A model generated the notes under the pieces. The model saw nothing but the letters and a program-made list of their open reading frames with translations, made no database searches and had not been told where the DNA came from. From NCBI GenBank assembly GCA_963989385.1, contig OZ022502.1, positions 9,811,001 to 9,875,000 of the forward strand: 64,000 nt of DNA, written 5' to 3'. Source of the stretch: Ctena decussata (Eukaryota > Mollusca > Bivalvia > Lucinida > Lucinidae). Shown one piece after another: positions 46,235 to 57,860 of the stretch (position 1 is the stretch's first letter; each line of letters begins with the position of its first letter). A program made the position numbers and the translations under genes.

Positions 46235-46322
46235 GCGTGACACGGCTAGGACTGAGGCTCGAATCCATGAACTCCGCATTTAAAGTCGGATACTCTAGCC
46301 ACTGTGACGATTTTGTGATATT
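46235..46322 (-). pseudogene. tRNA-like sequence (Lys-like), probable SINE head
   Basis: Minus strand: 'cagtggctagagtatccgac', 'tttaaatgcggagttcatgg', 'attcgagcctcag'. A- and B-boxes are present, but the acceptor stem does not pair well. Confidence 0.6.
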
Positions 46323-46720
46323 TTCTCCTCTCGTAGAAAATGTTTGATCTGGATATTGATTAGCACACCTCACTGGGGCTATTCAACTTATGAATTAGTC
46401 ACAAGTTTTGCTATTATAATCTTGATGGAGCTCCCATGTGCCTGCCGTTCAGTTTCTTTCACATACTTATGCGTTGTTATAAAAAAAGCCATTCAGATGT
46501 CTAACTGATGAGTTAAGGCATTTGCTCATTAAAAATGTTTTGAAGGTGCACAGTGAAATAACATTGGCGAGGCAAGCTGCATTGATGGGCGCCTCCTGCA
46601 TGTATTTTCAGGCTCATTTTCTACATAAAAAGAACTTGCGGTCACAATGATCAAAATAACGTCAACGCTGCCAATAAGTTTCATCCCTTTTTAGACGGAA
46701 ACTCGTTTTAGGGTTATATG
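46323..46720. other. no gene recognised
   Basis: AT-rich unique DNA. Confidence 0.5.
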
Positions 46721-46723
46721 CAA

Positions 46724-46786
46724 ACAGTGTAGATCCAGTTCAGACGCCACATAACGAGGCGCCTGAAAAGGATCTACACTGTTTGT
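46724..46786. repeat. hairpin family H, copy with GGCGCC-type inner stem
   Basis: 'aacagtgtagatccagttca' … 'ggatctacactgtt', inner 'gacgccacat..gaggcgcc'. Confidence 0.78.
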
Positions 46787-47050
46787 TTACAGGAATTTCT
46801 ATGTAAAATACAATAAAAATAAAAACATCAATCAGAAACCGCTAAAACTAGAAATGATAATGATAAACAAGTCTACTGGTCAAAAAGGGTTAATGGTATT
46901 TTTCTGAAACATATTCTGTGGATTTTCGTCAAGCCGTAGCCAGATGAGTAAAATGAATTCCAATAACATGTATGTGCATGAAAACAGGGATCCTAAACGA
47001 AAGATTTTTACTGCAGCTCCATAATGCTGGTTCCATTCAAAATTGTACCT
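46787..47050. other. no feature recognised
   Basis: Unique DNA before the minisatellite. Confidence 0.5.
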
Positions 47051-47051
47051 A

Positions 47052-48695
47052 TAAACTGTACATGGTAACAGTAGGTAGTGTTGTCCTTATTAACTGTACA
47101 TGAGAATAGTAGGTAGGTAGTGTTGTCCCTATTAAGGTGGTGATAATCACTGTTTTGGGGCGAAATCATAAATTTGCATAAAATACTGAAAATATAACAG
47201 ATCTTCCCAAAAATTAGCAGATGCCTTCATTATGTTGTTTCTCACAATTCAGAATCCGAAAATGCAGGACTTGTTGATGTTAAAAAGGGTTTATATAAGA
47301 AAAGTTCAAAGGGCGATTTTGTGCGCAAAAATCTAAAAAAAATAACCATTGTTATTAAAAGGTAATAAGGTCTGAAGGTTCTTTAATGCAATAAAGAGAG
47401 CGTCCTAGCAATTATTTTTTTCCATTTTTTTTCACAAATTATCAGGCTGGGCAGATAAAAAATGGTCTCGTCTGTGTCCAAATATTTGTCAAAAATACAC
47501 AGTAGAGTCCATTTTCAGATTGAACAATTTCATTTACACACCTATTTCATGGTCACAGCAATGGATTATTTATACTGTGAATGATAAAGGTATAACTGCT
47601 CTACCTGTATTTAATTAATGCATCCAGTGTACATGCACCATACATGGTCAGATATTTGAGAAAAAGTGACTGTTTTTATCTGGTCTACCTTACAATTTCA
47701 GAGAAAGTTGGAACAAATAATTGCCAGGACGCTCTTTTTAATGCGTTAAAGTACCTTCAGAGCTAAGTATATTTTCAAGAATGAAGATAATTTTCTAGAT
47801 TTCTGCTTACAAAATTACCCTTTGATTTTTCCATATAAACACTTTTTTAAACAGCATGTCCCTCTATTCTGTATTCTTAACTGTAGAGAACAACAAAAAT
47901 AAGAAGTCTGCTAACTTTCAGGGCGATACGTTATTTTTTTATAGTTTTATTCAGATTTTTGTATTTACCACAAATCACCACCTTAACTGTACATGAAAAT
48001 AGTAGGTAGGTAGTGTTGTCCCTATTAACTGTACATGATAACAGTAGGTAGGTAGTGTTGTCCCTATTAACTGTGCATGATAATAGTAGGTAGGTACTGT
48101 TGTCCCTATTAACTGTGCATGATAACAGTGGGTAGGTAGTGTTGTCTCTATCAATTGTGCATGATAACAGTAGGTAGGTAGTGTTGTCCCTACTAACTTA
48201 ACATGATAACAGTAGGTAGGTAGTGTTGTCCCTATTTACTGTACATGATAATAGTAGGTAGGTAGTATTGTCCCTGTTAACTGTACTTGATAATAGTAGG
48301 TAGGTAGTGTTGTCCCTATTAACTGTACATGATAATAGTAGGTAGGTAGTGTTGTCCATATTAACTGTGCATGATAATTGTAGGTAGGTAGTGTTGTCCT
48401 TATTAACTGTACATGATAACAGTAGGTAGGTAGTGTTGTCTCTATTAACTGTACATGATAATAGTAGGTAGGTAGTTTTGTCCCTATTAACTGTACATGA
48501 TAATAGTAGGTAGGTAGTGTTGTCCCTATTAACTATACATGATAATAGTAGTTAGGTGGTTTGTACCTATTAACTGTGCATGAAAACAGTAGGTAGGTAG
48601 TGTTGTCCGTATTAACTGTACATGATAACAGTAGGTAGGTAGTGTTGTCGCTAATAACTGAACATCATAACAGCAGGTCGATAGTGATAACATGT
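47052..48695 (+). repeat. 43 bp minisatellite, about 18 units, split by a transposon
   Basis: Unit: 'ttaactgtacatgataatag' + 'taggtaggtagtgttgtccctat'. About two units before 47135 and 16-17 after 47983, with variation concentrated at a few positions. The array predates the insertion at 47136-47982. Confidence 0.95.
47132..47986. mobile_element. 847 bp foldback transposon with TTAA target duplication inside the minisatellite
   Basis: TTAA at 47132-47135 and 47983-47986; in uninterrupted minisatellite units the site reads 'cctattaactg' with a single TTAA. Ends are GGTGGTGAT / ATCACCACC. Imperfect inverted arms run several hundred bases inward, e.g. 'gagcgtcctagcaattattt' (47399) against 'aaataattgccaggacgctc' (47716). 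No coding frame. TTAARR ends suggest a Kolobok/T2-type or other TTAA-specific family. Confidence 0.9.
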
Positions 48696-48749
48696 AAGTA
48701 GGGTTGAAAGTAGGTAAGATATAGCACCTATGCTCTTCAATGAATCACT

Positions 48750-48845
48750 GAGAGACTTTTCTTTTGCTTTTTTGTTTTTGTTTTTTTTTTTGCTGTTGTT
48801 GTTGTTTTTTCTTTCTTTTTCTTTTTTTTTTTTTTTAATCGTTTG
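48750..48845. repeat. T-rich low-complexity tract
   Basis: Runs of T with G/C interruptions. Confidence 0.85.
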
Positions 48846-48988
48846 TTTTACACCTTTTATATCACTTAAGCACGGGTGTTGCTAAGCACTGATGACGTTC
48901 TTATTTCCGCGTCCCGTTTTCTTACACAAATGTTCTATTTGCTAAATTTTAATGACTTCATTTCAGAATAAAGGCAAATAAGTCATTT

Positions 48989-49224
48989 GAGCCGCGACGC
49001 GAGAAAACCAACAATGTGGTTGTGCGCCCAGCACAGACTCAGATCAGCCTGGGCATTCACCCAGTCTGATCAGACTCTTTGCTAATAGCTTAAAGGGTAG
49101 CTGAGGGACTAAGCTACCTTCATGCGGAAAGCGAAGACTCTGATCAGAATGGGCGGATGCCCAGGCTGATCTGAGTCTGCGCTGGACGCACGACCACATT
49201 GTTGGTTTTGTCCCGTCGCGGCTC
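48989..49224. mobile_element. long-palindrome MITE family R, copy 3
   Basis: 'gagccgcgacgcgagaaaac' … 'cccgtcgcggctc'; ATTT on both sides may be a 4 bp target duplication. Confidence 0.9.
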
Positions 49225-49465
49225 ATTTTACTTTACAGACATTATCCTACTTTGGCATAGTCCATTTCTGTATTCGTACCATTAAAACCAAGGTCTCGTT
49301 CACCATCCGGGTCAGAAAACTTTGGGCTTACTTTCTAATGATTGTATGAGTAAGCTGTCTTTTTACCACACCTTAGCCCTGAGCTGAAGGCTCAGTGAGA
49401 GCTATTGTAAGATCGGATTATTCGGTATAAAATAATAACCCCTTGATGAATCCAATGACTTATCA
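49225..49465. other. no feature recognised
   Basis: Unique DNA between two MITEs. Confidence 0.5.
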
Positions 49466-49467
49466 GA

Positions 49468-49660
49468 GCTCCAGATAAGAAGGGGTATCGAGGATAACTC
49501 AAAGATAATTTTTTCTTATTTCCCGACAAAAACATATGTTGTGACCCCTCATTAGAACCGTCTTGACAAGACGGTTCTAATGATGGGTCACAAAATATGT
49601 TTTTGTGGAAAAATATGGATTATTATCCCAAAATCTCTGTTACCCCTTCTTATCTGGAGC
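49468..49660. mobile_element. 193 bp MITE, GCTCCAGATAAGAAGGGG ends
   Basis: 20 bp exact inverted ends (gctccagataagaaggggta and complement). The interior palindrome 'tgttgtgacccctcattaga' / complement has inner stem ACCGTCTTG / CAAGACGGT. The 17195-17398 element is a family member. Confidence 0.9.
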
Positions 49661-49974
49661 AATAACTTACAGCGAGAAGAAGCTTTTCTTGAAGCTGGAA
49701 GTTAGAGTTCTCAATCCATCTTATCGAAACTTTGAAAATGATACGACAACTAATGAGACATTGAACAAGTACGAGTTTTAGCTCTGTAGGGTTGTTTACT
49801 ACATGCTTACAGTATGAGGAGGTTGTCCGCTTGATAAGGCTGCATTTTGACCCTTTTTTGACCAGTGGACTTGTCCATTCTTATCATGCGGATAATCCCA
49901 TTTCTAGTTTTAGGGGTTTCTGGTGAATATTTTCACTTTTATTGTACTCTGCAAAGAAATTCCTGCAAGCAAAC

Positions 49975-50032
49975 AATGTAGGCCCTGATCAGACGCCGCG
50001 TTTTGCGGCGTCTGAACTGGGTTTGTACTGTT
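49975..50032. repeat. hairpin family H, copy with GCCGC/GCGGC stem
   Basis: 'aatgtaggccctgatcagac' … 'gtctgaactgggtttgtact', inner GCCGC TTTT GCGGC-type stem. Confidence 0.82.
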
Positions 50033-50062
50033 TGCATAATGTCCCCAAAACGGGTATCCGGT

Positions 50063-50247
50063 TACAACTATGAAATTTGGTCTGGAGGAACAGTCTTTGT
50101 TCAACTAAGAAATTTGGTCTGGAGGAACAGTCTTACAAAGACTGTTCCTCCAGACCAAATTTCATAGTTGTACGGAATCTCCTTTATAGATATTTAGCCT
50201 TAGCAACACCATAGCAACGACTTAAGTGGCTTTATGAATACGGCCCC
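50063..50247. mobile_element. MITE family U, truncated copy
   Basis: Right half 'cttagcaacaccatagcaac', 'ttaagtggctttatgaatac', 'ggcccc' matches 50822-51025. The left outer part is missing, and 'aaatttggtctggaggaaca' is duplicated in the left arm. Confidence 0.75.
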
Positions 50248-50249
50248 AG

Positions 50250-50530
50250 ATCCATATTTGAGCAACTTAGGACACACTACAGAGTTATTGCCTCTGGAAA
50301 ATGCATTCTGGAAGCTACGGTTTTCAAGGCATCTTATGGAAACTTTCTTTTATTATTACAAGTAATAATACCTTAGCCAACTGTCAGACTGTTAAATTCA
50401 GAGTTATGGCCCCTTGCTTATATTGTACTCGAAAGCAACTACATCTTTCTAAGGGTCTCTTTGTAATTTTATACACTATACTAATGGTAGGTAAAGATTT
50501 ACCGCAGTTTGAACTCATAGGAACAGCGGT
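50250..50530. other. no gene recognised
   Basis: Spacer between MITEs; a 79-codon frame (50301-50540) has no recognisable product. Confidence 0.4.
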
Positions 50531-50531
50531 T

Positions 50532-50760
50532 TTAAGGTGAGTTTACAATGCGACATCTGTTGCATGACACGTGTGTCTTTACACGGCGACACCTGTTGCA
50601 TGACACGTTATGCAATCCTTTGGGTCATGTTTAGACGATTGAACATGTAGCATACAACAGATTTGTGTCATGCAATGTACGTTTTAAAGGTGTTTACACG
50701 CTCACACAAATTGCATGACATATGTGTTATGCAACGTACCACCTTGTAAACCCACATTAA
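50532..50760. mobile_element. 221 bp MITE flanked by TTAA
   Basis: TTAA (50532-50535) GGTGAGTTTACAA ... TTGTAAACCCACA TTAA (50757-50760). The interior has repeated 'ttgcatgacac' motifs in both orientations. Third TTAA-flanked element of the window. Confidence 0.75.
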
Positions 50761-50821
50761 AGAGAACCCCTAAAGGCATCTAATGCAGTAGTGCGTCCAA
50801 AAGATGCACAGTGTAGGCCCT

Positions 50822-51025
50822 GGGGCCGTATTTATAAAATGACTTAAGTCGTTGCTATGCTGTTGCTAAGGCTACATTTCTATGAAGGAGATTTCCTACA
50901 ACTATGAAATTTGGTAAGACTGTTCCTCAAGAGCAAATTTCATAGTTGTAGGGAATCTCCTTCAAAGAAATTTAGCCTTAGCAACCGCATAGCAACGACT
51001 TAAGTGGCTTTATGAATACGGTCCC
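50822..51025. mobile_element. MITE family U, full-length foldback
   Basis: 204 bp; arms 'ggggccgtatttataaaatg', 'acttaagtcgttgctatg' and complement; centre 'ctatgaaatttggtaagact'. The flanks 'tgtaggccctg' and 'ccctgatt' suggest insertion within a family H hairpin arm. Confidence 0.85.
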
Positions 51026-51029
51026 TGAT

Positions 51030-51600
51030 TTCTGGAAAATCACGATAATAAAAAATATGGCTATGAAAAGAAACTGTACTTGTGTTTTCTGCAAACAAAT
51101 GGCAAAACAAGGGGACAAACAGAAAACAAAATGGTTACCAAAACTTCGTGAACAAAATCACATACAGAAGTGAATGAAATTAGCAAAAAACAGTGCGTCA
51201 GAAAATACCACATTACATGTACAGCACAGTATCAGTAACTATGGCTTACCACAAATCTTTCTTATTTTTGATCTCTGTATTGTTGTTGTTTTATTTTTTA
51301 TTTCCTCGTCACAGATATTATATCTTGGCTGGCGTTAAAATGAAATGAAGAGAGCATCTACAGAAAGAGAAAAATTGAGCCCATCTAATAAACATGTGGC
51401 GGTCAAATGAAAGATGCTTTTTGCTCAAAAAAATGTCAGTACGCTTTCTGAATTGCAAGTTTCTTATTAAAACTACCGATTCACTTAAAAGAAACCCAAA
51501 AAGAAATGACTATAGTCTTACAATAAGGCATGCCAGTTTGCCTAAAACAAATACATTTTTGCAATTAAAAACAATGACAATACAATGTATGTCAAAAAGC
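51030..51600. other. no gene recognised
   Basis: AT-rich; a 72-codon frame (51394-51612) is unrecognised. Confidence 0.45.
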
Positions 51601-51609
51601 GCTTCAAAG

Positions 51610-53510
51610 TAAAAGTCAGCGCGGCCAGAAGAAATGTAAGTTACCAAACACGAAATGCAGTCCCGCCAGAGAGAAATGCCATACGCCTAAAGGAGGCCGC
51701 CATAAAGAAACGATAACACATTTATAGGAGGTCAAAAGGAAATTGTAATACGCCACAAAAAATGCCAGTATGCCCAAAGGAAACGCGATTTGGATATAAA
51801 AAATCCCGATATCTTCAAAAGGGTCCGTAAATAAATGACAAATCGCTCAAAAGAAATGACAATACTCCCATAAAAAGGAGCCAATGAAATACATCCACAA
51901 GAAATTCCAGTTCGTCCAAAGAAATATAAGTTAAGCAAAAATAAATACCATACGTCCAAAGAAGGCAAAAAACAAATGGCAATGTGTCCTGAAAAACACT
52001 CAAAAGAAAATGCAAGTTCGCCATAAAGAAATGGCAACACGCCAAAACAGTCCCAAAAGAAATCGCAGTATGCCAGCAAAAATGCGTTTGCCCAAAGTAA
52101 ATGCAATATCGCTTTAATGAGATGCCATTATGTCCAGAGGAGTCAGAAAATAATGGCAAATTGCCCAAAAGAATTGTCGGTTCTTATGATAGTCGTAAAG
52201 AAATTGTACTGCATTCCAAAAGGCCATAAATAGATCACAATACGTCCAAAAGAATCTGCCAGTTTGCCCAACAGAAATGCAAGATCGTCATAAAGAAATG
52301 CCAGTGCAGCCAAAAAGTCAGAAAATAAATGACAGATCGCCCCCCCCCCCCCCCCCAAAAAAATGACAATTAGCCAAAACAAGTGTCAGTTCGTCTAAGA
52401 GAAATGAACGTTGACCATAAAGAAATGATTTTGCATCCAAAAGAGGCCAAAAATAAATTGCGATACACAAAAACGAAATGGCAGTTTGACCAAAAGAAAT
52501 TGTAAGGTCGCCATAAAGAAATGCCAATACGCCCACAAGAGGCTGAATACAACTGCAAATGCAATTTTTTCCAGAAGAAATGCAAGGGCGCCGTAAAGAA
52601 ATGGTACTGCGTTCAAAAGAGATAAAAAATAAATGGCTAAGAATTGTAGTTCGTCTCAAGAAAATGCAACTTGGCAATAGAGAAATGACAACGCACCAAA
52701 ACAAAGGCCAAAATGAATCGCAATGGTAAAAAAAAAACGCCATTCTGCCTATAGTAAAAAAGAAATACAGGGATGAGAATCACTTTCAATGAAAACAAAA
52801 AGAGAGGCTGAAACCACCTAATCCTAATTAGGCGTCTGGTGTTTCTTTTGGGCCTTGCAATTCATTTTCTGGCCTCTTTTGGGAGCAATGTAATTCTTTT
52901 ACTGCCAACTTGCATTCTCTTTAGACGAACTGGGCATTTCCCCCAATACACCCAGTAAAATGCCAGACCACCCAAAGAAAATGTACGCTGGCTGTTAAGA
53001 ACTGAAAATGCACCCAAAAAGAGGCAAAAAGTAAATCGCAATACTCAAAGGAAATGTTAATTTGATATAAAGGAATGCCAATTTGCCTAAACAAAATGCC
53101 AGTTCGCCCAAAGGAAGTAAAAGTTGGTCATCGGAAAATGACAGTGCACCCAAAACAGGCCAAAATATAAATTGCAAGACACACTAATGAAAAGCCAGTT
53201 CGCCTAAAGGATATGCAAGCTCGCCCTCTCAGTAGTGGCCAATATGCCCAAATGCAACGCCTGTCCGCAAAAGGATAGCCTATACAAGATCGCTATACGC
53301 TTAAAAGAAATGCCAAATCGCCAAAAGGAAATGAAAGCTGGCCATTACAGAATGGCAAATCGCCTAAAAAGGTCCAAAAGAGATGGGAATACGCCCAAAA
53401 AATGCCAGTCGGTCAAAGGAAGATTGTCATAAGGAAATAACACACCGCCGCCGAAACAGAAGCCTAAAAGAAATGGCAGTACGCCCAAGAGAAATGCTAT
53501 GTGCATCCCC
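51610..53510 (-). repeat. 1.9 kb degenerate minisatellite (GAAATGNCARTNCGCC)
   Basis: Dozens of degenerate units, roughly 25-35 bp apart, with a core like 'aaagaaatgccagtacgccc' and alternate cores 'aaataaatcgcaatac'. Minus-strand frames (51732-52743) encode Phe/Leu-rich FLYGELAFSF-type repeats, which I interpret as translated repeat. Poly-C runs occur at 52340-52356 and 53519-53537. Confidence 0.85.
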
Positions 53511-53559
53511 TTCCTCCGCCCCCCCCCCCCCCCCCCCTGAAAAATTAACCATAAAGTAG

Positions 53560-53790
53560 GACAGTAATATTAAGGTAGGAAACTAATAATAAGGTAGGAA
53601 AGTAACAACAAGTCAGGAAAATAACAAGAAGGTAGGAAAGTAACAACGAGACAGGAAATTAACAATAAGGTAGGAAAGTGACATTACTGTAGGAAACTAA
53701 TAATAACGTACGAAAGCAACAATAAGGCAGGAAAATATCAATAAGGTAGCAAAGCACTTCAAAGGTAGGAAAGTAACAATGACATTACTT
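53560..53790 (+). repeat. 20-21 bp minisatellite (aaggtaggaaagtaacaat)
   Basis: About eleven degenerate units in a row. Confidence 0.88.
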
Positions 53791-54017
53791 TCACACTTTC
53801 ACACCCATCTCTACAAAAACTTAACCTAAATGCCTGTGGTTAAAAGATTATAACATTACATTATAAATTGAAACAAATTTATTAATGAACAAAATTACAT
53901 TATTTTTTATACACTTCTGTTCTTATCATTACATGATAAATTATAATAAAGTAGTATTTAATTATTTAATGTATCTGCATACTGTTTTTATTTTTATTTA
54001 TGTAATTTTTTTATAAT

Positions 54018-54025
<8 letters not shown>

Positions 54026-54070
<45 letters not shown>
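54026..54070. repeat. (ATT)n microsatellite
   Basis: 45 bp of ATT. Confidence 0.95.
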
Positions 54071-54075
<5 letters not shown>

Positions 54076-54516
54076 TACCATTTTTATTTTTATTATTTCA
54101 TGCAAGAAGTTGATGCGGATTGCTGACAATTCGAATCAATACCTTGCATGAAAAAAAGAAAGAAAAAAAAAGAAAAAAGAGACAATGTGACTGTAGCTGT
54201 ACCGTATCACACGTATGCAGTCTAAACATAGCCTGCAAAGCGAAAAGCGTACATAGTGTCTTCCCTTTTCGGCCCAATTAAAAGATTCAACTTCAAGGAC
54301 ACATGAACTTGAACTTTTCATTGAACTTTTCAACAGACTGGCTGGTGCGAAAAAATTAATTTAAGTTTTATATATGATGTATTATTATTCATCTTCTAAT
54401 TAAAAAAAAATAAGAATATTTTATGAATAATTTATTTGTGGTTTTGTCACTTATAAAATTTATACGATACATTATTTCACATCTGTCGATGTTATAAAAT
54501 TTATTGGCATGAAAGT

Positions 54517-54517
<1 letters not shown>

Positions 54518-54584
<67 letters not shown>
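54518..54584. repeat. (AAAT)n then (AATC)n
   Basis: Compound tetranucleotide repeat; the AATC motif is the same as the tail of the SINE at 29651, so it may be a SINE tail remnant. Confidence 0.9.
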
Positions 54585-54587
<3 letters not shown>

Positions 54588-54589
54588 AT

Positions 54590-56000
54590 GAATATTCATC
54601 TCTGTGAAATAAATACAGTCTGGTACGGAGTAGTATCATATACGTCAATGAAATGATATAACAGGGCATAAACTATCAAACAGGGGCATCACTCAGACAT
54701 AAAATGTCGGTATTAAAATGAATATGTGTAATATGTGTTCACATGCTTAATTTCAAGACAATACGCCAAACGATCTTGGTATGAAAATGACAAAAGAGCG
54801 TAACTCAGCAAGAAGACACTGAAATTATGTTTCCTTTGAACCGAACTTGAATACTAGTAGTAAAACTGAAGCAAATATAGCCAAAAACCACATAGAAATG
54901 AGGCCGGAAATATCAAAACGGGGCTAACCTCAGGCGAAAAGGGTCAGACTCTCAGAATTTAAAAACCATAACCCTACTGCACATCATACCGATATGTATC
55001 CACATGAATTTCAAGAAAATCTGTCAAACAATCTTTACGAATAATACAAAGGGGCATAACTCAGCACTGAAACCCTTCTGGAAACTGAAAAAAAAAAAAA
55101 ACGTATTAACTGTATCTCTGCATCGAAATGAAATAAATCGGAGAAAATTTAATGCGCTATAAACAGACGGATAGAAGGATAGATGGATGGTAGGACAAGG
55201 TCAAAAATGTATACCGAGCTCAAACACAATTTGCGATGCTATGATAAATAAATAAATAAATAAACAACAAATAAATGGATAAATAAATAAATAAGAGAAA
55301 TTCTCACTCATTCCTGTTTCCTTGAGTACACACTGACTAACTTTTACGTCCTCAGTTGGTTGTGGAATCACGGCCGTTTTACGAATATGGTATTGTATTT
55401 ATAGCTATGTTTTTTTATTAGTATTTATTTCTTAGTTTCTTTTGTTTTAACCTTTCTGTATTAAACGCATATATGGATTTATTCGGATATAAATATCAGG
55501 CTAAAAGATACAGATCCATATCAGAAAGCTTCCAAGTATTCAAATCAGGGCAACAAATTTTCGATCAAAAATTCCCGAACGACAAGAAATAAGCTTGAAC
55601 AAGAATAAATCCCCTGATAGTCTTGTTCTAGTTTATTTCTTCATGTACGCCCGTACAATTTATTGTGTCCAAAGGTTTAGCCTCGGATAATTACGGTATA
55701 TTTTCGCATCCTACAGTTGAGTCAGTCATCTTCCCTGTCTGTTTCCGACGTACTTTTCAAATAACATGATCATGATATTGAAATGACATTTCATTATTAT
55801 TACGTTGGTGTATTTTTCCTTAAACTATAATGCAAAATACATATGTCATGTTTCAGTGTTTCAGTAATTAAAATCACAGGCAGGTATTTTAATGGAAATA
55901 AGAGCCATGCACTTCCCATGTTTTTGGGGTTTTTACGTCGTTAAAAGAATATACAAGGTCTCAGAATGTATGGAAATCTGCGGGGAAAATATGATATAAA
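54590..56000. other. no gene recognised; AAAT microsatellite at 55233-55293
   Basis: 54660-55240 carries phrases such as 'gggcataactcagc' and ends in 'agacggatagaaggatagatgg', so it may be a decayed array element. 55300-56000 has nothing recognisable. Confidence 0.4.
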
Positions 56001-57127
56001 CAAGAGCTGTCGCCTGACAGCATAGCTCGCCTGAATTGGTGCTTGCCCATCGCACAGTCACTATGGTGGTGTGGCTTGCTATGCACAAAACTTCAGGCAA
56101 GCATGTCCATAATGACAACACATAAAAGCTATCTCAGAAATAAGTCTTAAAATAAAATTAAAATAAAAAAAATCCACATGAAATTTCAGAGTCCATGAGC
56201 TTCAGGTCAAAGAACTAAGAAGGGGCGAGGGGTAGGGGAAGGCAGGATGTATCAAAACCCTAAACCTTTACCAAAAACATCAGTCCAAGAATTGGTATAA
56301 ACTGACTCCATTGTGGCACTGTGAAATTATGTCTTCATAAATAAAAAACTTTAACCTAAATCTTTAAGACAAAATTCTAAGCTGATGACCTTGACTTCAA
56401 TGTCATCCGGTGGGGTAAGTATTACTAAAACAAGTGTCTAACATCAGTTGAAGTGTAAACTAAATCTATGCCAAGCATTATGGATCAGTATGCAATTAGA
56501 AAACTTTAATAAAAACCAAAATTTCCTAAGTCCATGACCTTGACCTCAATGTCACTGAGGGGATTGGGGTAGTACTCTGTAAAACTTTGGACTAATATCT
56601 AACCACAGTGCAAATATCAAAAGAATCCATCCCTGGGTTCAGGAAATATGAGTCTTTAAAAAACTCAAACTAAAACCTCCAATCGACAAAAAGACAATTT
56701 TCTAAGTCCATGACCTTGACCTCAAGGTCAATGAGTGGGTAGGGGGAGGTACCTTGAAAACTTTGGACCAGTATCTAACTACAGTCTAAGTATCAAAAGA
56801 ATCCATCCTTGGGTTAAGGAGATATTGGGCTTTAAAAAAAATTTAAACAAAACATCCTGTCCAAAAAAACTCCAATTTTCTAAGTCCATGACATTGACAT
56901 CAAGGTTACTGGGTGGGGTGGGGGTGGTACCCTGTTAAACTTTGGACCATTATCTAACTACAGTGCAAGTATCAAGAGAATCCTTCCATTGGTTAAGGAA
57001 ATATAGCTCTTTAAAAACTTTAACCAAAACATCCAATCCGGACGCCGACGCTGCGGCTGACACTGACGCGGACGCCGACGCCAGGGTGACAATAATAGCT
57101 CTTCCTGAACTTTCGTTCAGGCGAGCT
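56001..57127 (+). mobile_element. 1.13 kb array element, about 165-175 bp units, full length
   Basis: 5' end 'caagagctgtcgcctgacag'. Units carry 'aagtccatgaccttgacctc', 'aactttggaccagtatctaa' and 'caaaagaatccatccttggg' (starts near 56384, 56534, 56704, 56880). A GACGCCGACGC spacer (57041-57082) is followed by terminal hairpin cttcctgaac/gttcaggcgag (57097-57127) and AAAAA. Confidence 0.85.
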
Positions 57128-57235
57128 AAAAACAAAAAAAGGACGGTTCAACAAAAATCGGTCCGTGCCGCGACCGGAAATAAAACTATGGTTCGATTTA
57201 TGTTCGCGGTTCTTGGCCGATTTAGCTGAATCAGT

Positions 57236-57285
57236 AAATAAAATTTATTTATTTATTTATTTATTTAAACATTTATTTATCTATT
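57236..57285. repeat. (TTTA)n microsatellite
   Basis: Tetranucleotide run. Confidence 0.9.
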
Positions 57286-57289
57286 TGTT

Positions 57290-57759
57290 CAAGCTCTTGG
57301 TTTTCAGCTCTTGCCAGATTAACTCACGGTCGGAGTCAAAATGAGTCAATGCAGTGTTAACAGACAAACAGCCGCACCGATGTACTTGACTACATGTATG
57401 TATATGCATTTTAGTTTCCAATAACTCCGTCGCTGTCTCTTTGGATATGTATTAACAAATCGCCTGCAACGGCAAATTTCCTGCTAAACTGTTTTCTTTT
57501 CAAATATTAATAAGTATTTATTATTTTTTATTTATATTATTATCATTTCAATATTTTATAATTAAACTGCCTGTAAACTGTCTGTAAATGCCATATAACT
57601 GTCTTGACAAACTGCTTTAGCTTTCTTCAAACTGTTTAGCACTTTTAATAACATGTTTATTATTATTTAACAAACAACAGTTGTTCATCAGGGGCATGGT
57701 TAGTTTTCAAGCTTAGGGCTTTGAAAGCGAAAACTAGAAGTTCGCGCGTTTAAGCTTAT
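57290..57759. other. no gene recognised
   Basis: AT-rich; 'aaactgcctgtaaactgtctg' is a short local repeat. Confidence 0.45.
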
Positions 57760-57860
57760 GGGATTTTCTCTTAAAAAACAATTTGCTCTTAAGGAGCAAA
57801 TTCTGTCTATAGAATTGACCACTATAGTAAAAGAGGCAAAAACGAAACTGACAGTTGTTT
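57760..57860 (+). mobile_element. family P element, diverged copy
   Basis: 'aatttgctcttaaggagcaa' hairpin, then 'gaggcaaaaacgaaactgac'. Confidence 0.6.

Noticed and set aside
47983..48695. CRISPR-like array (regular repeats)
   Set aside because: Units are contiguous 43 bp minisatellite repeats without unique spacers, in eukaryotic DNA.
51732..52743. Hydrophobic Phe/Leu-rich frames resembling membrane proteins
   Set aside because: They coincide with a degenerate minisatellite and overlap one another in three frames.
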